Shown: positions 1 to 6,779 of the stretch, in pieces
Position numbering within the stretch: the stretch's first letter is position 1
Layout: every line of letters starts with the position of its first letter
Source of the DNA: Tannerellaceae bacterium
GTDB lineage: Bacteria; Bacteroidota; Bacteroidia; Bacteroidales; Tannerellaceae
Direction of reading: 5' to 3'
NCBI GenBank assembly: GCA_020860805.1
Contig: JAJBTP010000046.1
Span: 1 to 8,574, forward strand
Length of the DNA: 8,574 nt
Program-made: the position numbers and the translations under genes
The notes under the pieces: model-generated
What the model saw: the letters and a program-made list of their open reading frames with translations, nothing else
Databases searched by the model: none
Told to the model about the DNA's origin: nothing

Positions 1-457
1 CTCTTGAAACCTCTGGATCATGTATAGCCATATATCTTTTACCTTGATAAGTGCATGAACAAAGTTTCAAAGAGATACCTAAAGAAAGAATATGAGAAAC
101 TTTATATATATTTTCTCCGGCTCCAGAATATCCTGTTCCATAAATTACCGGCAATGCAGAAGTCGCAGACTGGGTGCGCACCCTAAATAAAATACCATAT
201 GCATAACTATTTCCATTAACATCAACGGAATTAAGAAGGATTACGGCTTTTTCATAATCCTGTTTACTTCCCAATTGCTTATTTCCTATAGCTGCTTTAT
301 CTCCTTTACTCATTAATCCATGAGTTTCTTCTGAAACCAATGGATAAAGATTACTCTTTTTTATTTGTACACTTTCTCCGGAACTGGTCAAGGCCCGGAC
401 ATATTCATTGTCACCCAGGGATGTCACTTGGTTAAGATCCTTTTCTTTCTTTGCCAT
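1..457 (-). CDS. Tail-fibre-like or tail-appendage protein, N-terminal part (partial at window edge)
   Basis: An open minus-strand frame from the ATG at 457 to the window edge, 152 codons without a stop. It begins MAKKEKDLNQVTSLGDNEYV; openings of the form 'few basic residues, x-L-x-x-x-x-L-G-D-N-x-Y-V' are common in Bacteroidales phage tail and fibre proteins. ETHGLMSKGDKAAIG (44-58) resembles the GLMSxxDK linker widespread in tail fibres. The rest is Ser/Gly/Tyr-rich and beta-like (YGTGYSGAGENIY, about 110-122), as expected for a trimeric fibre or receptor-binding part. No transmembrane segment or enzymatic motif is seen. It is divergent from the 484 gene. The family is inferred from pattern only. 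Confidence 0.6.
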   Translation of the reverse strand, partial: MAKKEKDLNQVTSLGDNEYVRALTSSGESVQIKKSNLYPLVSEETHGLMSKGDKAAIGNKQLGSKQDYEKAVILLNSVDVNGNSYAYGILFRVRTQSATSALPVIYGTGYSGAGENIYKVSHILSLGISLKLCSCTYQGKRYMAIHDPEVSR

Positions 458-483
458 GATGTTGGAATTAAAGGGGATTAATT

Positions 484-912
484 ATGAGTAAGATATATCA
501 CGTAGAACTAAAAGAACCCAAAGACGGAAAACAACATTTTTACTTTGGCTCTCGTGCAGCAATCTATCAGGAACTATCCCGGCAGGAAATCGGCATAGCG
601 TTAAAATCCTTGACCAACAATCATAAATTCGCTGACGGAGATTATACCAATAAAAAATGCACCATCCGCCTGGGCTACATCACACGTAAAAAAGGAAACA
701 GAGGTAAAAAACAAATTAACATGGGAAAGAAACAAATTACATCAGAACGCATCGACGGACCCACACCATCCGGAGGTGATTACTCCGAAATATACTATCA
801 GGATGCAGCAGGAAACCCCATCGACAAAGAAAAAGCAGTCACAGCCATAATCCGGGAATGCTCCGTAGATGGCGAACTAATCAACGAGACTTTTGCTTCT
901 CTTGATTCCTAA
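484..912 (+). CDS. Conserved-looking phage protein of unknown function, opposite strand
   Basis: A 142-residue protein, the only credible plus-strand gene here. The first 65 residues look like a compact domain: strand MSKIYHVELKEP, a GSRAAIYQELS helix (23-33), QEIGIALKSL, then YTNKKCTIRLG (54-64), a helix-and-strand pattern reminiscent of small DNA-binding domains, although I cannot name a family. A basic linker (68-85) and a loosely structured acidic tail (YSEIYYQDAAG) follow. I have a weak recollection of similar hypothetical proteins in Bacteroidales phages. It diverges from the tail-like gene across 26 bases and converges on the metallopeptidase, overlapping it by 32. Being on its own strand, it probably has its own promoter, within the neighbouring gene. 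An immunity or regulatory role is speculative. Confidence 0.62.
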   Translation: MSKIYHVELKEPKDGKQHFYFGSRAAIYQELSRQEIGIALKSLTNNHKFADGDYTNKKCTIRLGYITRKKGNRGKKQINMGKKQITSERIDGPTPSGGDYSEIYYQDAAGNPIDKEKAVTAIIRECSVDGELINETFASLDS

Positions 913-1420
913 CGATTTCCTCAATAATCTTACTTCTGTTCGGATATGTCTTTTTAAAGAATTCCGTATCTGTACAGTAGCCACTTATACTATCGGCAAA
1001 GTCCTCAACGTAGGATTTTGCCCTTGTAGCATAAGAAGAAACATACGCATCTCCACTAACCTTATAATCCTTCGTAGCAGCATCCTTCCATTTTTTCGTA
1101 TTGGAAACCCTACCCAAATTCCGGTCCAGATTATGTCCCGACTCATGTGCCAACACCTCCAACAAATAAGAATCAGAAATCTTCTTCCTATTCTTATAAA
1201 AAGTAATAGTACCAGTTCCACCAGTCGCAAAACTCGTAAAATTCTTAATACCATAAGTCTTCTCCCAATACTCATCCTGAGGATTCCGGTAATCCAATAA
1301 CTGCACCTCCTTAACCGTCTCCTGCAACCATACCGGAAGTTCATTAAACTGCTTACCCAGCTGCTCAATACTAATATGCTGAAACCTCGGATTTATATCT
1401 TTAGGAACAACAAAATCCAC
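881..1420 (-). CDS. Zinc metallopeptidase domain resembling anthrax lethal factor / M34, C-terminal to MuF
   Basis: A 179-residue zincin domain beginning at a GTG but probably the C-terminus of the MuF protein. LEVLAHESGHNLD (87-99) holds the HExxH zinc site (H92, E93, H96). Then VSNTKKWKD (105-113), SSYATRAK (128-135) and VEDFADS (138-144) follow in the order seen in anthrax lethal factor and Pro-Pro endopeptidases, where a Tyr and a downstream Glu complete the active site: here Y130 and E139 are candidates. The Tyr-Glu spacing is nine, versus seven in lethal factor, so ligand choice is tentative. MuF proteins of temperate phages often carry toxin or peptidase C-termini delivered with the genome; that role is inferred. 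The end overlaps the convergent plus-strand gene by 32 bases. Confidence 0.72.
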   Translation of the reverse strand: MDFVVPKDINPRFQHISIEQLGKQFNELPVWLQETVKEVQLLDYRNPQDEYWEKTYGIKNFTSFATGGTGTITFYKNRKKISDSYLLEVLAHESGHNLDRNLGRVSNTKKWKDAATKDYKVSGDAYVSSYATRAKSYVEDFADSISGYCTDTEFFKKTYPNRSKIIEEIVRNQEKQKSR

Positions 1421-2586
1421 CCCACACCATTCCTATAAATACTAACATCCCGGGCATGGCTACTATCCGGCGCAGCAGTACCATTACTCAACCAAAAACC
1501 CTTCTTCTCTTTATACAACCGCAAAGCACCCTCTTCCGCATCCACATACTCCCGATTATCCCTAATCCAATAAGGAACAGAACCAGCCCCATCAATCCGC
1601 TCTCGATTCTCCTTAACCCATTTTTTTAACTCCGGAGGAACATCCCGTATTTCCCCTTCAAACTCCGGTGCATCTTCTTCGCTTCCATTCAAAATATAAC
1701 TCTGCCTCTCAATAAAATCCTCCTCCGATGCCAAAATAGGAACAGCAAAACAACGACATTGAGGATGCCAGCCAGTAAATTTAAAATCTTTCGGATACCT
1801 TCCTGCCAAATCATCGCATATATCTTTTACCGGATGATTATTAGAGCATTTTATCTCAATCCCGATAACGAAATCCATCTGATTCCATCTGGTATAATCC
1901 GCTTCCCTGTATGCCATATTAGTCTCCGTCCGGACCAACCGCATAGCATTCTTATGAGAAGACCGGTAAACCCCTTGCCCTGGATGATACGCCTTAGCAT
2001 TTTTGGAAAGCTGCAAATCCCCATATTTATCCCGTACCCGCCGGAACAACCGCTCAGGTTTCTCCAAACATTTTCGGACACTTTTACTCAGCGTAGCCGC
2101 ACTCTTACCCTCACCAATACCCAAATCCAAGGAAAGCTCCAGCTCTTGCGTAAACTGGCTCGTAAGATTCCAAACACGGCTGGATAAATTCATTCCGCCG
2201 TCTGCCCTATTTATAAAACTATCCCGGGCCTCAGAATTACGCTGAAAATACTTCGCCAAATGATTCTTCTCAAGCGCCCTCTTACCGAAAACAGCCTGTA
2301 CAAGTTCATCATTCTTTAAATTAGCCGCTTCCCATTCCTCCGTACAACTGGTTCGAATAAAAGAATAAAGCCGGTTATACATCTCCCGGAGCAAATCGTT
2401 CGTCTTGGCATCAACATTCCGGTAATCGGAAAACTGAAACAACCTATCCTTATCAACCTCCGAAACATCAACCAGGTCAACAATACGAGAAATATAATCA
2501 CGATAAATCTGCTGCACACCTCCGGCATAACCCTCAGTGCGTAGAAACAACAGTTTTCTATACTTATCATGATTAAACTTTGCCAT
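1393..2586 (-). CDS. Minor head (MuF/gp7-like) protein, N-terminal part before a -1 frame change
   Basis: A 397-residue product with a Mu gpF-type minor head domain, a protein packed in small numbers in the capsid near the portal. The diagnostic region runs from about residue 211 to 285: LVRTETNMAYREADYTRW (217-234) and the closing GWHPQCRCF (272-280). The N-terminal half is helical. Beyond 285 an Arg/Glu-rich linker leads to SSHARDVSIYRNGVG (375-389), after which this frame gives only WILLFLKI and a stop. One frame back the sequence continues as VDFVVPKDINPRF and into a metallopeptidase domain, so the natural product is probably a 568-residue MuF-peptidase fusion over 881-2586. It overlaps the portal stop by one base. 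Confidence 0.82.
   Translation of the reverse strand: MAKFNHDKYRKLLFLRTEGYAGGVQQIYRDYISRIVDLVDVSEVDKDRLFQFSDYRNVDAKTNDLLREMYNRLYSFIRTSCTEEWEAANLKNDELVQAVFGKRALEKNHLAKYFQRNSEARDSFINRADGGMNLSSRVWNLTSQFTQELELSLDLGIGEGKSAATLSKSVRKCLEKPERLFRRVRDKYGDLQLSKNAKAYHPGQGVYRSSHKNAMRLVRTETNMAYREADYTRWNQMDFVIGIEIKCSNNHPVKDICDDLAGRYPKDFKFTGWHPQCRCFAVPILASEEDFIERQSYILNGSEEDAPEFEGEIRDVPPELKKWVKENRERIDGAGSVPYWIRDNREYVDAEEGALRLYKEKKGFWLSNGTAAPDSSHARDVSIYRNGVGWILLFLKI
1420..1423 (-). other. G4 run at the MuF-peptidase frame change
   Basis: The coding strand reads GGT GTG GGG TGG ATT in the MuF frame. Adding one G, or a -1 shift here, gives GTG GGG GTG GAT and joins VG to VDFVVPKD. No perfect X_XXY_YYZ heptamer exists between the last upstream stop of the -1 frame and the MuF stop. 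A weak A_AAG tetramer lies further on (CTA AAG ATA), where a -1 slip would also fuse the frames. Confidence 0.45.
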
Positions 2587-3989
2587 TATAAGCCTCTACC
2601 GAAAATATCGTCCCGTTTCTTCAACCGTTCCTCTCTTTCCTTTCGGATACGCTCCTTCTCCAGTATAGGGTCTTTAATAAGCGGATTCATTTCGATATAA
2701 GTCTCTTCACTCAAACCACCATCATCCTTAGCTCGGCCAAGATCAGTAAGAACTTCCGCTATATCCTCAGCGAATGGTTCCTGAAATTCATGTCCGATAA
2801 CAGTCTTTTCTACCTGTGTACTTAACCGGATATCGGTAACATTTCCAATAATAGCCAAAACAAGTTTAGCAATACGGTCTAATAAATCTTCGTGTGTTTC
2901 TTTGTGTTTGCTTGCTTTTATATCAGCCAGGAACATAAGCTGTTTTAGTGCTTTCCCTGATACCCCGGAAAGGCTCCTCATAGTTTCCATGTCGATTTTT
3001 GGAGTAAATGACTTGGTAAGGATATGGTTTTGCAACCATTCGATTTCCTTTTCTTTAGATGCAGGAGCGTTATCCCATGTAAGATACTTGGCTGCATTTT
3101 CGACTCCTTCTTCATCATCCACAATAAGCACTTTGCCTGGCTCCTGTTTTTCCGGTAGATTTTCAATAAGACTGGCAGACATCAGCGCGATAGGATCCGC
3201 AAAGTAATCATTAGTATCTCCTGTTTTGGATGCAATATGCTCTTCCCGGTTGATAAGGTGAAAAACATCTCCCCATTCTTTCTTTTGCTGGAAAATAATA
3301 AGAGGAATTTTGCCGATAAGATTTTCCTCCTCAATAATCTGCCAACTGCCGCCGACCTGCTTGCAACGGAAGATAATATTAGGAGTAAATATATCAAAGT
3401 GATAAACAACGTCGGTACCTTCCCGCAGAAAATAACCCCAACCGGCACTAAGCAGATTGCCATACTGGTCCCATTGCGTACGGATTTCATCACCTAAACT
3501 CTTAGCTAAGATTTTTACCTGTACATCCGGTTGTCCTTTCTTGTTCCGGAATACACGCCATAACATCGCAGATGTCTCTTCTGCACCAGCTAACCGCTTA
3601 CATTGGCGGATACGGGAATTAAAGCGAACATCTTTAAGGATTGCAATAAAGCGCTGAAATACTTCATCTGTTCCCTGGGAATCTTGCGTCCATTTAACAG
3701 GTCGTCCATAAAGGAATACTAAAGATATCTCATTAATATAAACGGGATACGGAACAGGTAACCTCCAAACTGACTCTGTTTTCAACCAGTTCCCTTTTTT
3801 ATCATACACCTGCTTATCCGGACGCTCCATAATAGGATGCGTATCCGTATTATATTCTTTGAGTGCTGCTATTGCTGCACTTTCGTGGCTACTCATCTGC
3901 TCTTTGATTCCATCCACGTTCTTCTCAGAAATCAGCTTTGCAAATTCCTGTTCCTGTCCGGCTACCATATTGAGGTTACTAACTTCCAT
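2586..3989 (-). CDS. Portal protein, SPP1 gp6-like
   Basis: A 467-residue phage portal protein, the dodecameric ring at the head vertex through which DNA passes and to which terminase and tail attach. Recognition rests on overall pattern: the N-terminal segment with VSSLVFLYGRP-like wording (EISLVFLYGRPVKW, about 86-99), a central beta-rich wing domain, the LSGVSGKALKQLMFLADIKA helix region (about 344-363) and a charged C-terminal helix rich in E/R/K. Size is slightly below SPP1 gp6 but within range. It lies directly after TerL, and its stop overlaps the MuF start (TAATG), suggesting coupled translation and fixed stoichiometry. The frame is intact over its full length. Confidence 0.85.
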   Translation of the reverse strand: MEVSNLNMVAGQEQEFAKLISEKNVDGIKEQMSSHESAAIAALKEYNTDTHPIMERPDKQVYDKKGNWLKTESVWRLPVPYPVYINEISLVFLYGRPVKWTQDSQGTDEVFQRFIAILKDVRFNSRIRQCKRLAGAEETSAMLWRVFRNKKGQPDVQVKILAKSLGDEIRTQWDQYGNLLSAGWGYFLREGTDVVYHFDIFTPNIIFRCKQVGGSWQIIEEENLIGKIPLIIFQQKKEWGDVFHLINREEHIASKTGDTNDYFADPIALMSASLIENLPEKQEPGKVLIVDDEEGVENAAKYLTWDNAPASKEKEIEWLQNHILTKSFTPKIDMETMRSLSGVSGKALKQLMFLADIKASKHKETHEDLLDRIAKLVLAIIGNVTDIRLSTQVEKTVIGHEFQEPFAEDIAEVLTDLGRAKDDGGLSEETYIEMNPLIKDPILEKERIRKEREERLKKRDDIFGRGL

Positions 3990-4002
3990 AGAATATCATT
4001 TT

Positions 4003-4782
4003 TTACAGTCCAAACATTGCTTTATTTACATTTCTCGGTACATTTACACCTTTATAATCAAACCACTTGCGCATCAGGAAAACATCCCGCCAGTCAGGCG
4101 AACGGTTAATCTCTGCCTTAATCTCCGCCTTTGGTTTCAATTTCAGTTTCTTATCATCATCCGATTTCCAGCTCTGAAGTTGCTCCAGGTCGATAATAAT
4201 CTTTTCTTTTTCATCCTCCGAAATCTCCGCTTCAAAACCAACCTCATTATCATTAATCCGCTCAGCCAGCTTATAACCACACTGCGCCTGCAAATTCTCA
4301 TAATTTTCCCCTTTCAAAGGAGAAGAACCATTCACAAACCCCTTAATTCGGCAATTATCCACCACACCACCGCCAACACCATCCTCGTCAGCAATAGACC
4401 GGTACCGTGGAAATCTATATTTCTCCCGGAAAAAATTAATACATTCCTGAATCTTAGTAGTCTTGCTAACAGCGAAAATCCGGTAATCAATAATTACCCA
4501 ACCATCCCAGACAGCAATAATAGCTTTATCTGCCCCAAAACGGGCAATATCCGCAGTCAGGTATTTTACTCCTGTCTTTAATGCAAGCGGATTGCCGAAA
4601 ATCTCAGTCAGAGAATCATAACTACAAAGAGCGTTCGGATTATCGTCATAATCCCAGTTCCCCCTCCGGAGACGTTCAAACTTAATCTTATCCGCAGTAG
4701 ACTCTAAAGCTTCAATATAACCACTCTCAATAAACGGATTATCATCTACCAGACAAGCCAGATAAATCATTCTTTTTGGCAA
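4003..4782 (-). CDS. Terminase large subunit, C-terminal nuclease part
   Basis: The 259-residue nuclease half of TerL, displaced by one base from the ATPase half. The listed start (MPKRM) is only the first Met; the same frame runs back through PAIKREL to the T6 run, as expected for one uninterrupted gene. The RNase-H-like nuclease, which cuts the concatemer, shows its acidic residues: D78 in LTADIARFGADKA, D132/D134 in IADEDGVGGGVVDN, and D230 in SPDWRDVFLMR. The early VDDNPFI (12-18) and ERLRRGNWDY (36-45) link motifs are typical of terminases. It ends 13 bases before the portal start. All catalytic residues look intact, so the frame break is the only visible defect. Confidence 0.88.
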   Translation of the reverse strand: MPKRMIYLACLVDDNPFIESGYIEALESTADKIKFERLRRGNWDYDDNPNALCSYDSLTEIFGNPLALKTGVKYLTADIARFGADKAIIAVWDGWVIIDYRIFAVSKTTKIQECINFFREKYRFPRYRSIADEDGVGGGVVDNCRIKGFVNGSSPLKGENYENLQAQCGYKLAERINDNEVGFEAEISEDEKEKIIIDLEQLQSWKSDDDKKLKLKPKAEIKAEINRSPDWRDVFLMRKWFDYKGVNVPRNVNKAMFGL

Positions 4783-4801
4783 CTCCCTCTTTATAGCAGG
4801 C

Positions 4802-5419
4802 TTATAAAAAAGTCGTATACATCCAGTTCTTTTTGGGATTACACGTAATAAAAAGCTTCCTCAACAAACCGTACTGGTCATTCATATGCCGCCCGATACG
4901 CGTTTTCAAAGTATCATAAGCACCGAAATTAACCTCTCCACCCTCTTCAATCCACCCTCCGGTATACTCCAGCGAACCGAACCGTTCATATAAGGGGTCG
5001 TCATTCGGTTTAAACTTCAAATCCAGCAAATCAATCCGTGACCCATTCGCAAACTGGATATAATGGTCCTGCCCGTTATAAGTATAATCTACATCCTTTT
5101 TGATGTTGTATTTCTTACAGACCTTATCGAATGTCACCAACGTAGATTCCCGGAGCCGTTTCAAAGACTCCCGCCCCATAAACCACCTCGTTTCCGGAAA
5201 AGCAAGAGCCGAAAAAACTAACCAGGCACAATCCGTCCAAGATTTTGCACCACCAGCCGCACCACCATACAAAAACTCCACATACTTATCATCCGTCAGA
5301 ATCCGCAGAGCCTTTTCCTGCTTCGTATGCTTCTTGCCGTCCTGGGTAGTAATAAAGTCAAAGACCCCTCTTTTAAAAAGCTCAACCCTTACATCTAAAA
5401 GTGCATTACTTGTTCTCAT
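4802..5419 (-). CDS. Terminase large subunit, N-terminal ATPase part (frame ends at a T6 run)
   Basis: The 205-residue ATPase half of a phage large terminase, the motor that pumps DNA into the prohead. The Walker A-like motif YGGAAGGAKS is at 51-60, a Walker B region YTGGWIEEGGEV at 152-163 (E158/E159 as candidate catalytic glutamates), and the coupling motif FITCNP at 190-195. The start at 5419 gives the usual short N-terminal extension (HTKQEKALRIL). After NWMYTTF the frame meets TTA TAA and stops. Removing one T from the T6 run gives TTF-YKP and continues straight into the nuclease half. The joined protein is 471 residues over 4003-5419, normal for TerL. Alone, this half could hydrolyse ATP but not cut DNA. 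Confidence 0.88.
   Translation of the reverse strand: MRTSNALLDVRVELFKRGVFDFITTQDGKKHTKQEKALRILTDDKYVEFLYGGAAGGAKSWTDCAWLVFSALAFPETRWFMGRESLKRLRESTLVTFDKVCKKYNIKKDVDYTYNGQDHYIQFANGSRIDLLDLKFKPNDDPLYERFGSLEYTGGWIEEGGEVNFGAYDTLKTRIGRHMNDQYGLLRKLFITCNPKKNWMYTTFL
4806..4811 (-). other. T6 run at the TerL frameshift point
   Basis: The coding strand reads ACT TTT TTA TAA in the zero frame. The nuclease half lies in the +1 frame (ACT TTT, one T skipped, TAT AAG CCT). A slip of tRNA-Phe from UUU to the overlapping UUU is possible, and the stop follows one codon later. A single extra T from mutation or sequencing error explains it equally well. Confidence 0.55.
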
Positions 5420-5531
5420 CCACCTTCGCCTGAACTAATAAAGATTCAAATTCTTTTAGCTGCTCAATTGAAAGTTTGGACGGGTCAAACTCAGGAAATA
5501 ACGACTCACCATTCTTGCCGGTTACTTCCAT
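5406..5531 (-). CDS. C-terminal continuation of the small terminase after the TGA (41-residue ORF from internal Met)
   Basis: Past the TGA at 5547-5549 the same frame stays open for 46 codons: five residues (RNKQS), then an ATG at 5531, MEVTGKNGESLFPEFDPS, and a helix (KLSIEQLKEFESLLVQAK) before TAA. This is what the C-terminus of such small terminases looks like: a V-T-G-x-x-G-type strand segment, then a helix thought to contact the portal or large subunit. It overlaps the terL start by 14 bases. I read it as the severed tail of the small terminase. It could be made separately from the internal ATG or by stop-codon readthrough. An independent small protein is the less likely alternative. Confidence 0.6.
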   Translation of the reverse strand: MEVTGKNGESLFPEFDPSKLSIEQLKEFESLLVQAKVDENK

Positions 5532-5546
5532 AGATTGTTTATTACG

Positions 5547-5921
5547 TCATTCCTGGGGAGATTTGTTTGTCTGAAAATGAATAATAGCACCCAGGTTTGG
5601 TGCTATATGCTTTTTGGTAACAGTTCTTTCTTTGACTTTGGGTTTGCCTTTACCGTCATCGATTATAACCGTTTTGGTTTCTTCGTAGTCGTACCCTTTA
5701 ATAAGTTTAGCAATACTGTTCCTGCATTCCACAAGGCGGTCAGCGTCGGCTTCCTCTTGAGCCTTTTTAATAGCGTCAGAAAAGTCAGATTTTTCTTTCA
5801 ACCATCGGTAGTAAGTATCTTTAGTAATATCTACCTTTTCACAAATTTCAGCAATAGAATAGCTATCCTCTAAAATTAGAGAACAAATCGAATCTACTAA
5901 ACCCTTGCTGTATTTTGCCAT
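5547..5921 (-). CDS. Terminase small subunit, helix-turn-helix part (truncated by in-frame TGA)
   Basis: A 124-residue product resembling phage small terminases, which bind packaging-site DNA and load the large subunit. A helix-turn-helix is evident at about residues 21-45 (SIAEICEKVDITKDTYYRWL), followed by a charged helix (46-75) and the conserved NLGAIIHFQTNKSPQE end. In this family NKSPQE-like sequence is normally followed by a Trp-Arg/Lys-Asn segment. Here the next codon is TGA and then RNKQS, in the same frame, continuing to TAA at 5406. A single G-to-A change in a TGG codon would explain it. The restored gene would be 171 residues and would overlap terL by 14 bases, a normal terS/terL arrangement. 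The position directly before terL supports the call. Confidence 0.78.
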   Translation of the reverse strand: MAKYSKGLVDSICSLILEDSYSIAEICEKVDITKDTYYRWLKEKSDFSDAIKKAQEEADADRLVECRNSIAKLIKGYDYEETKTVIIDDGKGKPKVKERTVTKKHIAPNLGAIIHFQTNKSPQE

Positions 5922-5930
5922 CCGCTAAGA

Positions 5931-6149
5931 TCATTTTTCACAATCTCCGCGCTCTATATTGTTAAACATTGTTTCTGCAATATCTATACAGGTTTCCAGT
6001 TCATCAATCCGCGCTTTCAACTCAACATACTTTCTCTTATCCTCAGGAGTAACGACACCAGACGTTTCTAAGCTTGCAAGCTCATTTTTCTTACGTTCCA
6101 GCCTTTTTACGATAACTTCTTTATATATCATGCAAATTGTCGTTTTCAT
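5931..6149 (-). CDS. Small helical, probably coiled-coil protein of unknown function
   Basis: A 72-residue protein I do not recognise. It is charged and almost wholly helical in character: two long amphipathic segments (about 8-29, rich in K/R/E, and 36-66, with KARIDELETCIDIAETMF) are joined by a GVVTPED turn, so a helical hairpin or coiled coil is likely. It has no signal peptide or membrane segment. It sits between folE and the small terminase, 9 bases before the terminase start, so it is probably co-transcribed with the packaging genes. Small uncharacterised proteins just upstream of terS are common in phages. A start at Met7 is also possible. The ORF is probably real because it fills the space exactly and is on the operon strand. 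Confidence 0.65.
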   Translation of the reverse strand: MKTTICMIYKEVIVKRLERKKNELASLETSGVVTPEDKRKYVELKARIDELETCIDIAETMFNNIERGDCEK

Positions 6150-6172
6150 GCGCTCAAAATTGATTTAAGCGC
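6150..6172 (-). promoter_or_regulatory. Small inverted repeat between folE and the 72-residue gene
   Basis: The 30-base gap after folE holds an inverted repeat: GCGCT (6150-6154) and AGCGC (6168-6172), extended inward by three A:T pairs after one mismatch. It abuts the next ATG and has no following T run on the coding strand. An intrinsic terminator is therefore unlikely; a translation-control hairpin or protein-binding site is possible. It could also be chance. Confidence 0.25.
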
Positions 6173-6179
6173 TAAATTA

Positions 6180-6779
6180 TTACTTCTTATTGATTTGTAC
6201 AAATTGCATAAATTCCGCCCGGGTCGCCGCATTCTCAAAAGCACCAGTAAATATACATGCCGCCATCTTTCCGGGTTTCTTTACCCCTCGCATAGTCTTA
6301 CAAAGATGCTCACCCTCCATAATAAGTGCAATTCCCTGCGGTGGGTAATCATCCTGCAAAGCATCTTCTACCGCTTTGATAATATCAGTAACAAGCCGTT
6401 CCTGTACCTGTAATCGGGCTGAATGATAATCCACAATGCGGGCAATTTTAGAAAGACCAATAACCTTACCGTTAGGATGGGGAATATAAGCAAACCAATA
6501 ACTACCAAAAAAAGGCATACAATGATGCTCACACATAGAATAGAAAGAGCCCGTATCTGAAACCATACCATTATAAGTAACTCCATCCTCACCATTACGG
6601 AAAGTTGTAATCTTAGGAGCTTCCTCCGGATTATATCCCCGGAATATCTCTTTAAACATTCTCACCATTCTGTCGGGAGTACCAACAAGGCCCGGACGTT
6701 CCGGAACCTCGCCGATGTGCCGCAAAATTTCTTTTATTGAATGTTCAACAGCTTGTGTGTCTGAATGCTTAATTTCCAT
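6180..6779 (-). CDS. folE: GTP cyclohydrolase I FolE
   Basis: A 199-residue GTP cyclohydrolase I, which opens and rearranges GTP to 7,8-dihydroneopterin triphosphate, the first step to preQ0 and also to folate. The N-terminal stretch RPGLVGTPDRMVRMF (28-42) is classic. The zinc site is present: C83 and H86 in MCEHHCMPFFG, plus C160 in EGEHLCKTMRGVKKPG. The family motif around LQVQERL (123-129) and the terminal TRAEFM (186-191) are intact. The ATG at 6779 lies 46 bases inside queE and is needed to keep the N-terminal helix, so the overlap is real. Its position after queC-queD-queE points to supplying preQ0 synthesis rather than folate. It is followed by a 30-base gap with a hairpin. Confidence 0.93.
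   Translation of the reverse strand: MEIKHSDTQAVEHSIKEILRHIGEVPERPGLVGTPDRMVRMFKEIFRGYNPEEAPKITTFRNGEDGVTYNGMVSDTGSFYSMCEHHCMPFFGSYWFAYIPHPNGKVIGLSKIARIVDYHSARLQVQERLVTDIIKAVEDALQDDYPPQGIALIMEGEHLCKTMRGVKKPGKMAACIFTGAFENAATRAEFMQFVQINKK

Noticed and set aside
893..1300. Plus-strand open frame of 135 codons antisense to the metallopeptidase
   Set aside because: The translation is Ile/Arg/Ser-rich without domain character and mirrors the zincin gene on the other strand.
3859..4581. Long plus-strand open frame of 240 codons
   Set aside because: It is antisense to portal and terminase, whose motifs are clear; its translation is low-complexity Ile/Leu/Asn-rich with no domain.
4783..4801. Intein or intron between the two TerL halves
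   Set aside because: The halves are separated by only 19 bases, and all of it reads as terminase sequence in the downstream frame.
4803..4812. T_TTT_TTA at the TerL break as a canonical -1 slippery heptamer
   Set aside because: The heptamer is in the right phase, but a -1 shift reads ATA AGC CTG CTA TAA and stops after four codons. The nuclease half is in the +1 frame, so -1 slippage cannot make TerL.
5547..5549. Genome-wide recoding of TGA as Trp (as in some gut phages)
   Set aside because: Trp elsewhere in these genes is TGG, and queD, the peptidase and the 72-residue gene end at TGA in sensible places; reading through queD would run into the overlapping queE sequence in a wrong frame. 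Local readthrough or mutation is simpler.
6180..6779. FolE as a folate gene unrelated to base modification
   Set aside because: It overlaps queE and follows queC-queD-queE, so preQ0 supply is the better explanation, although it could also raise folate.
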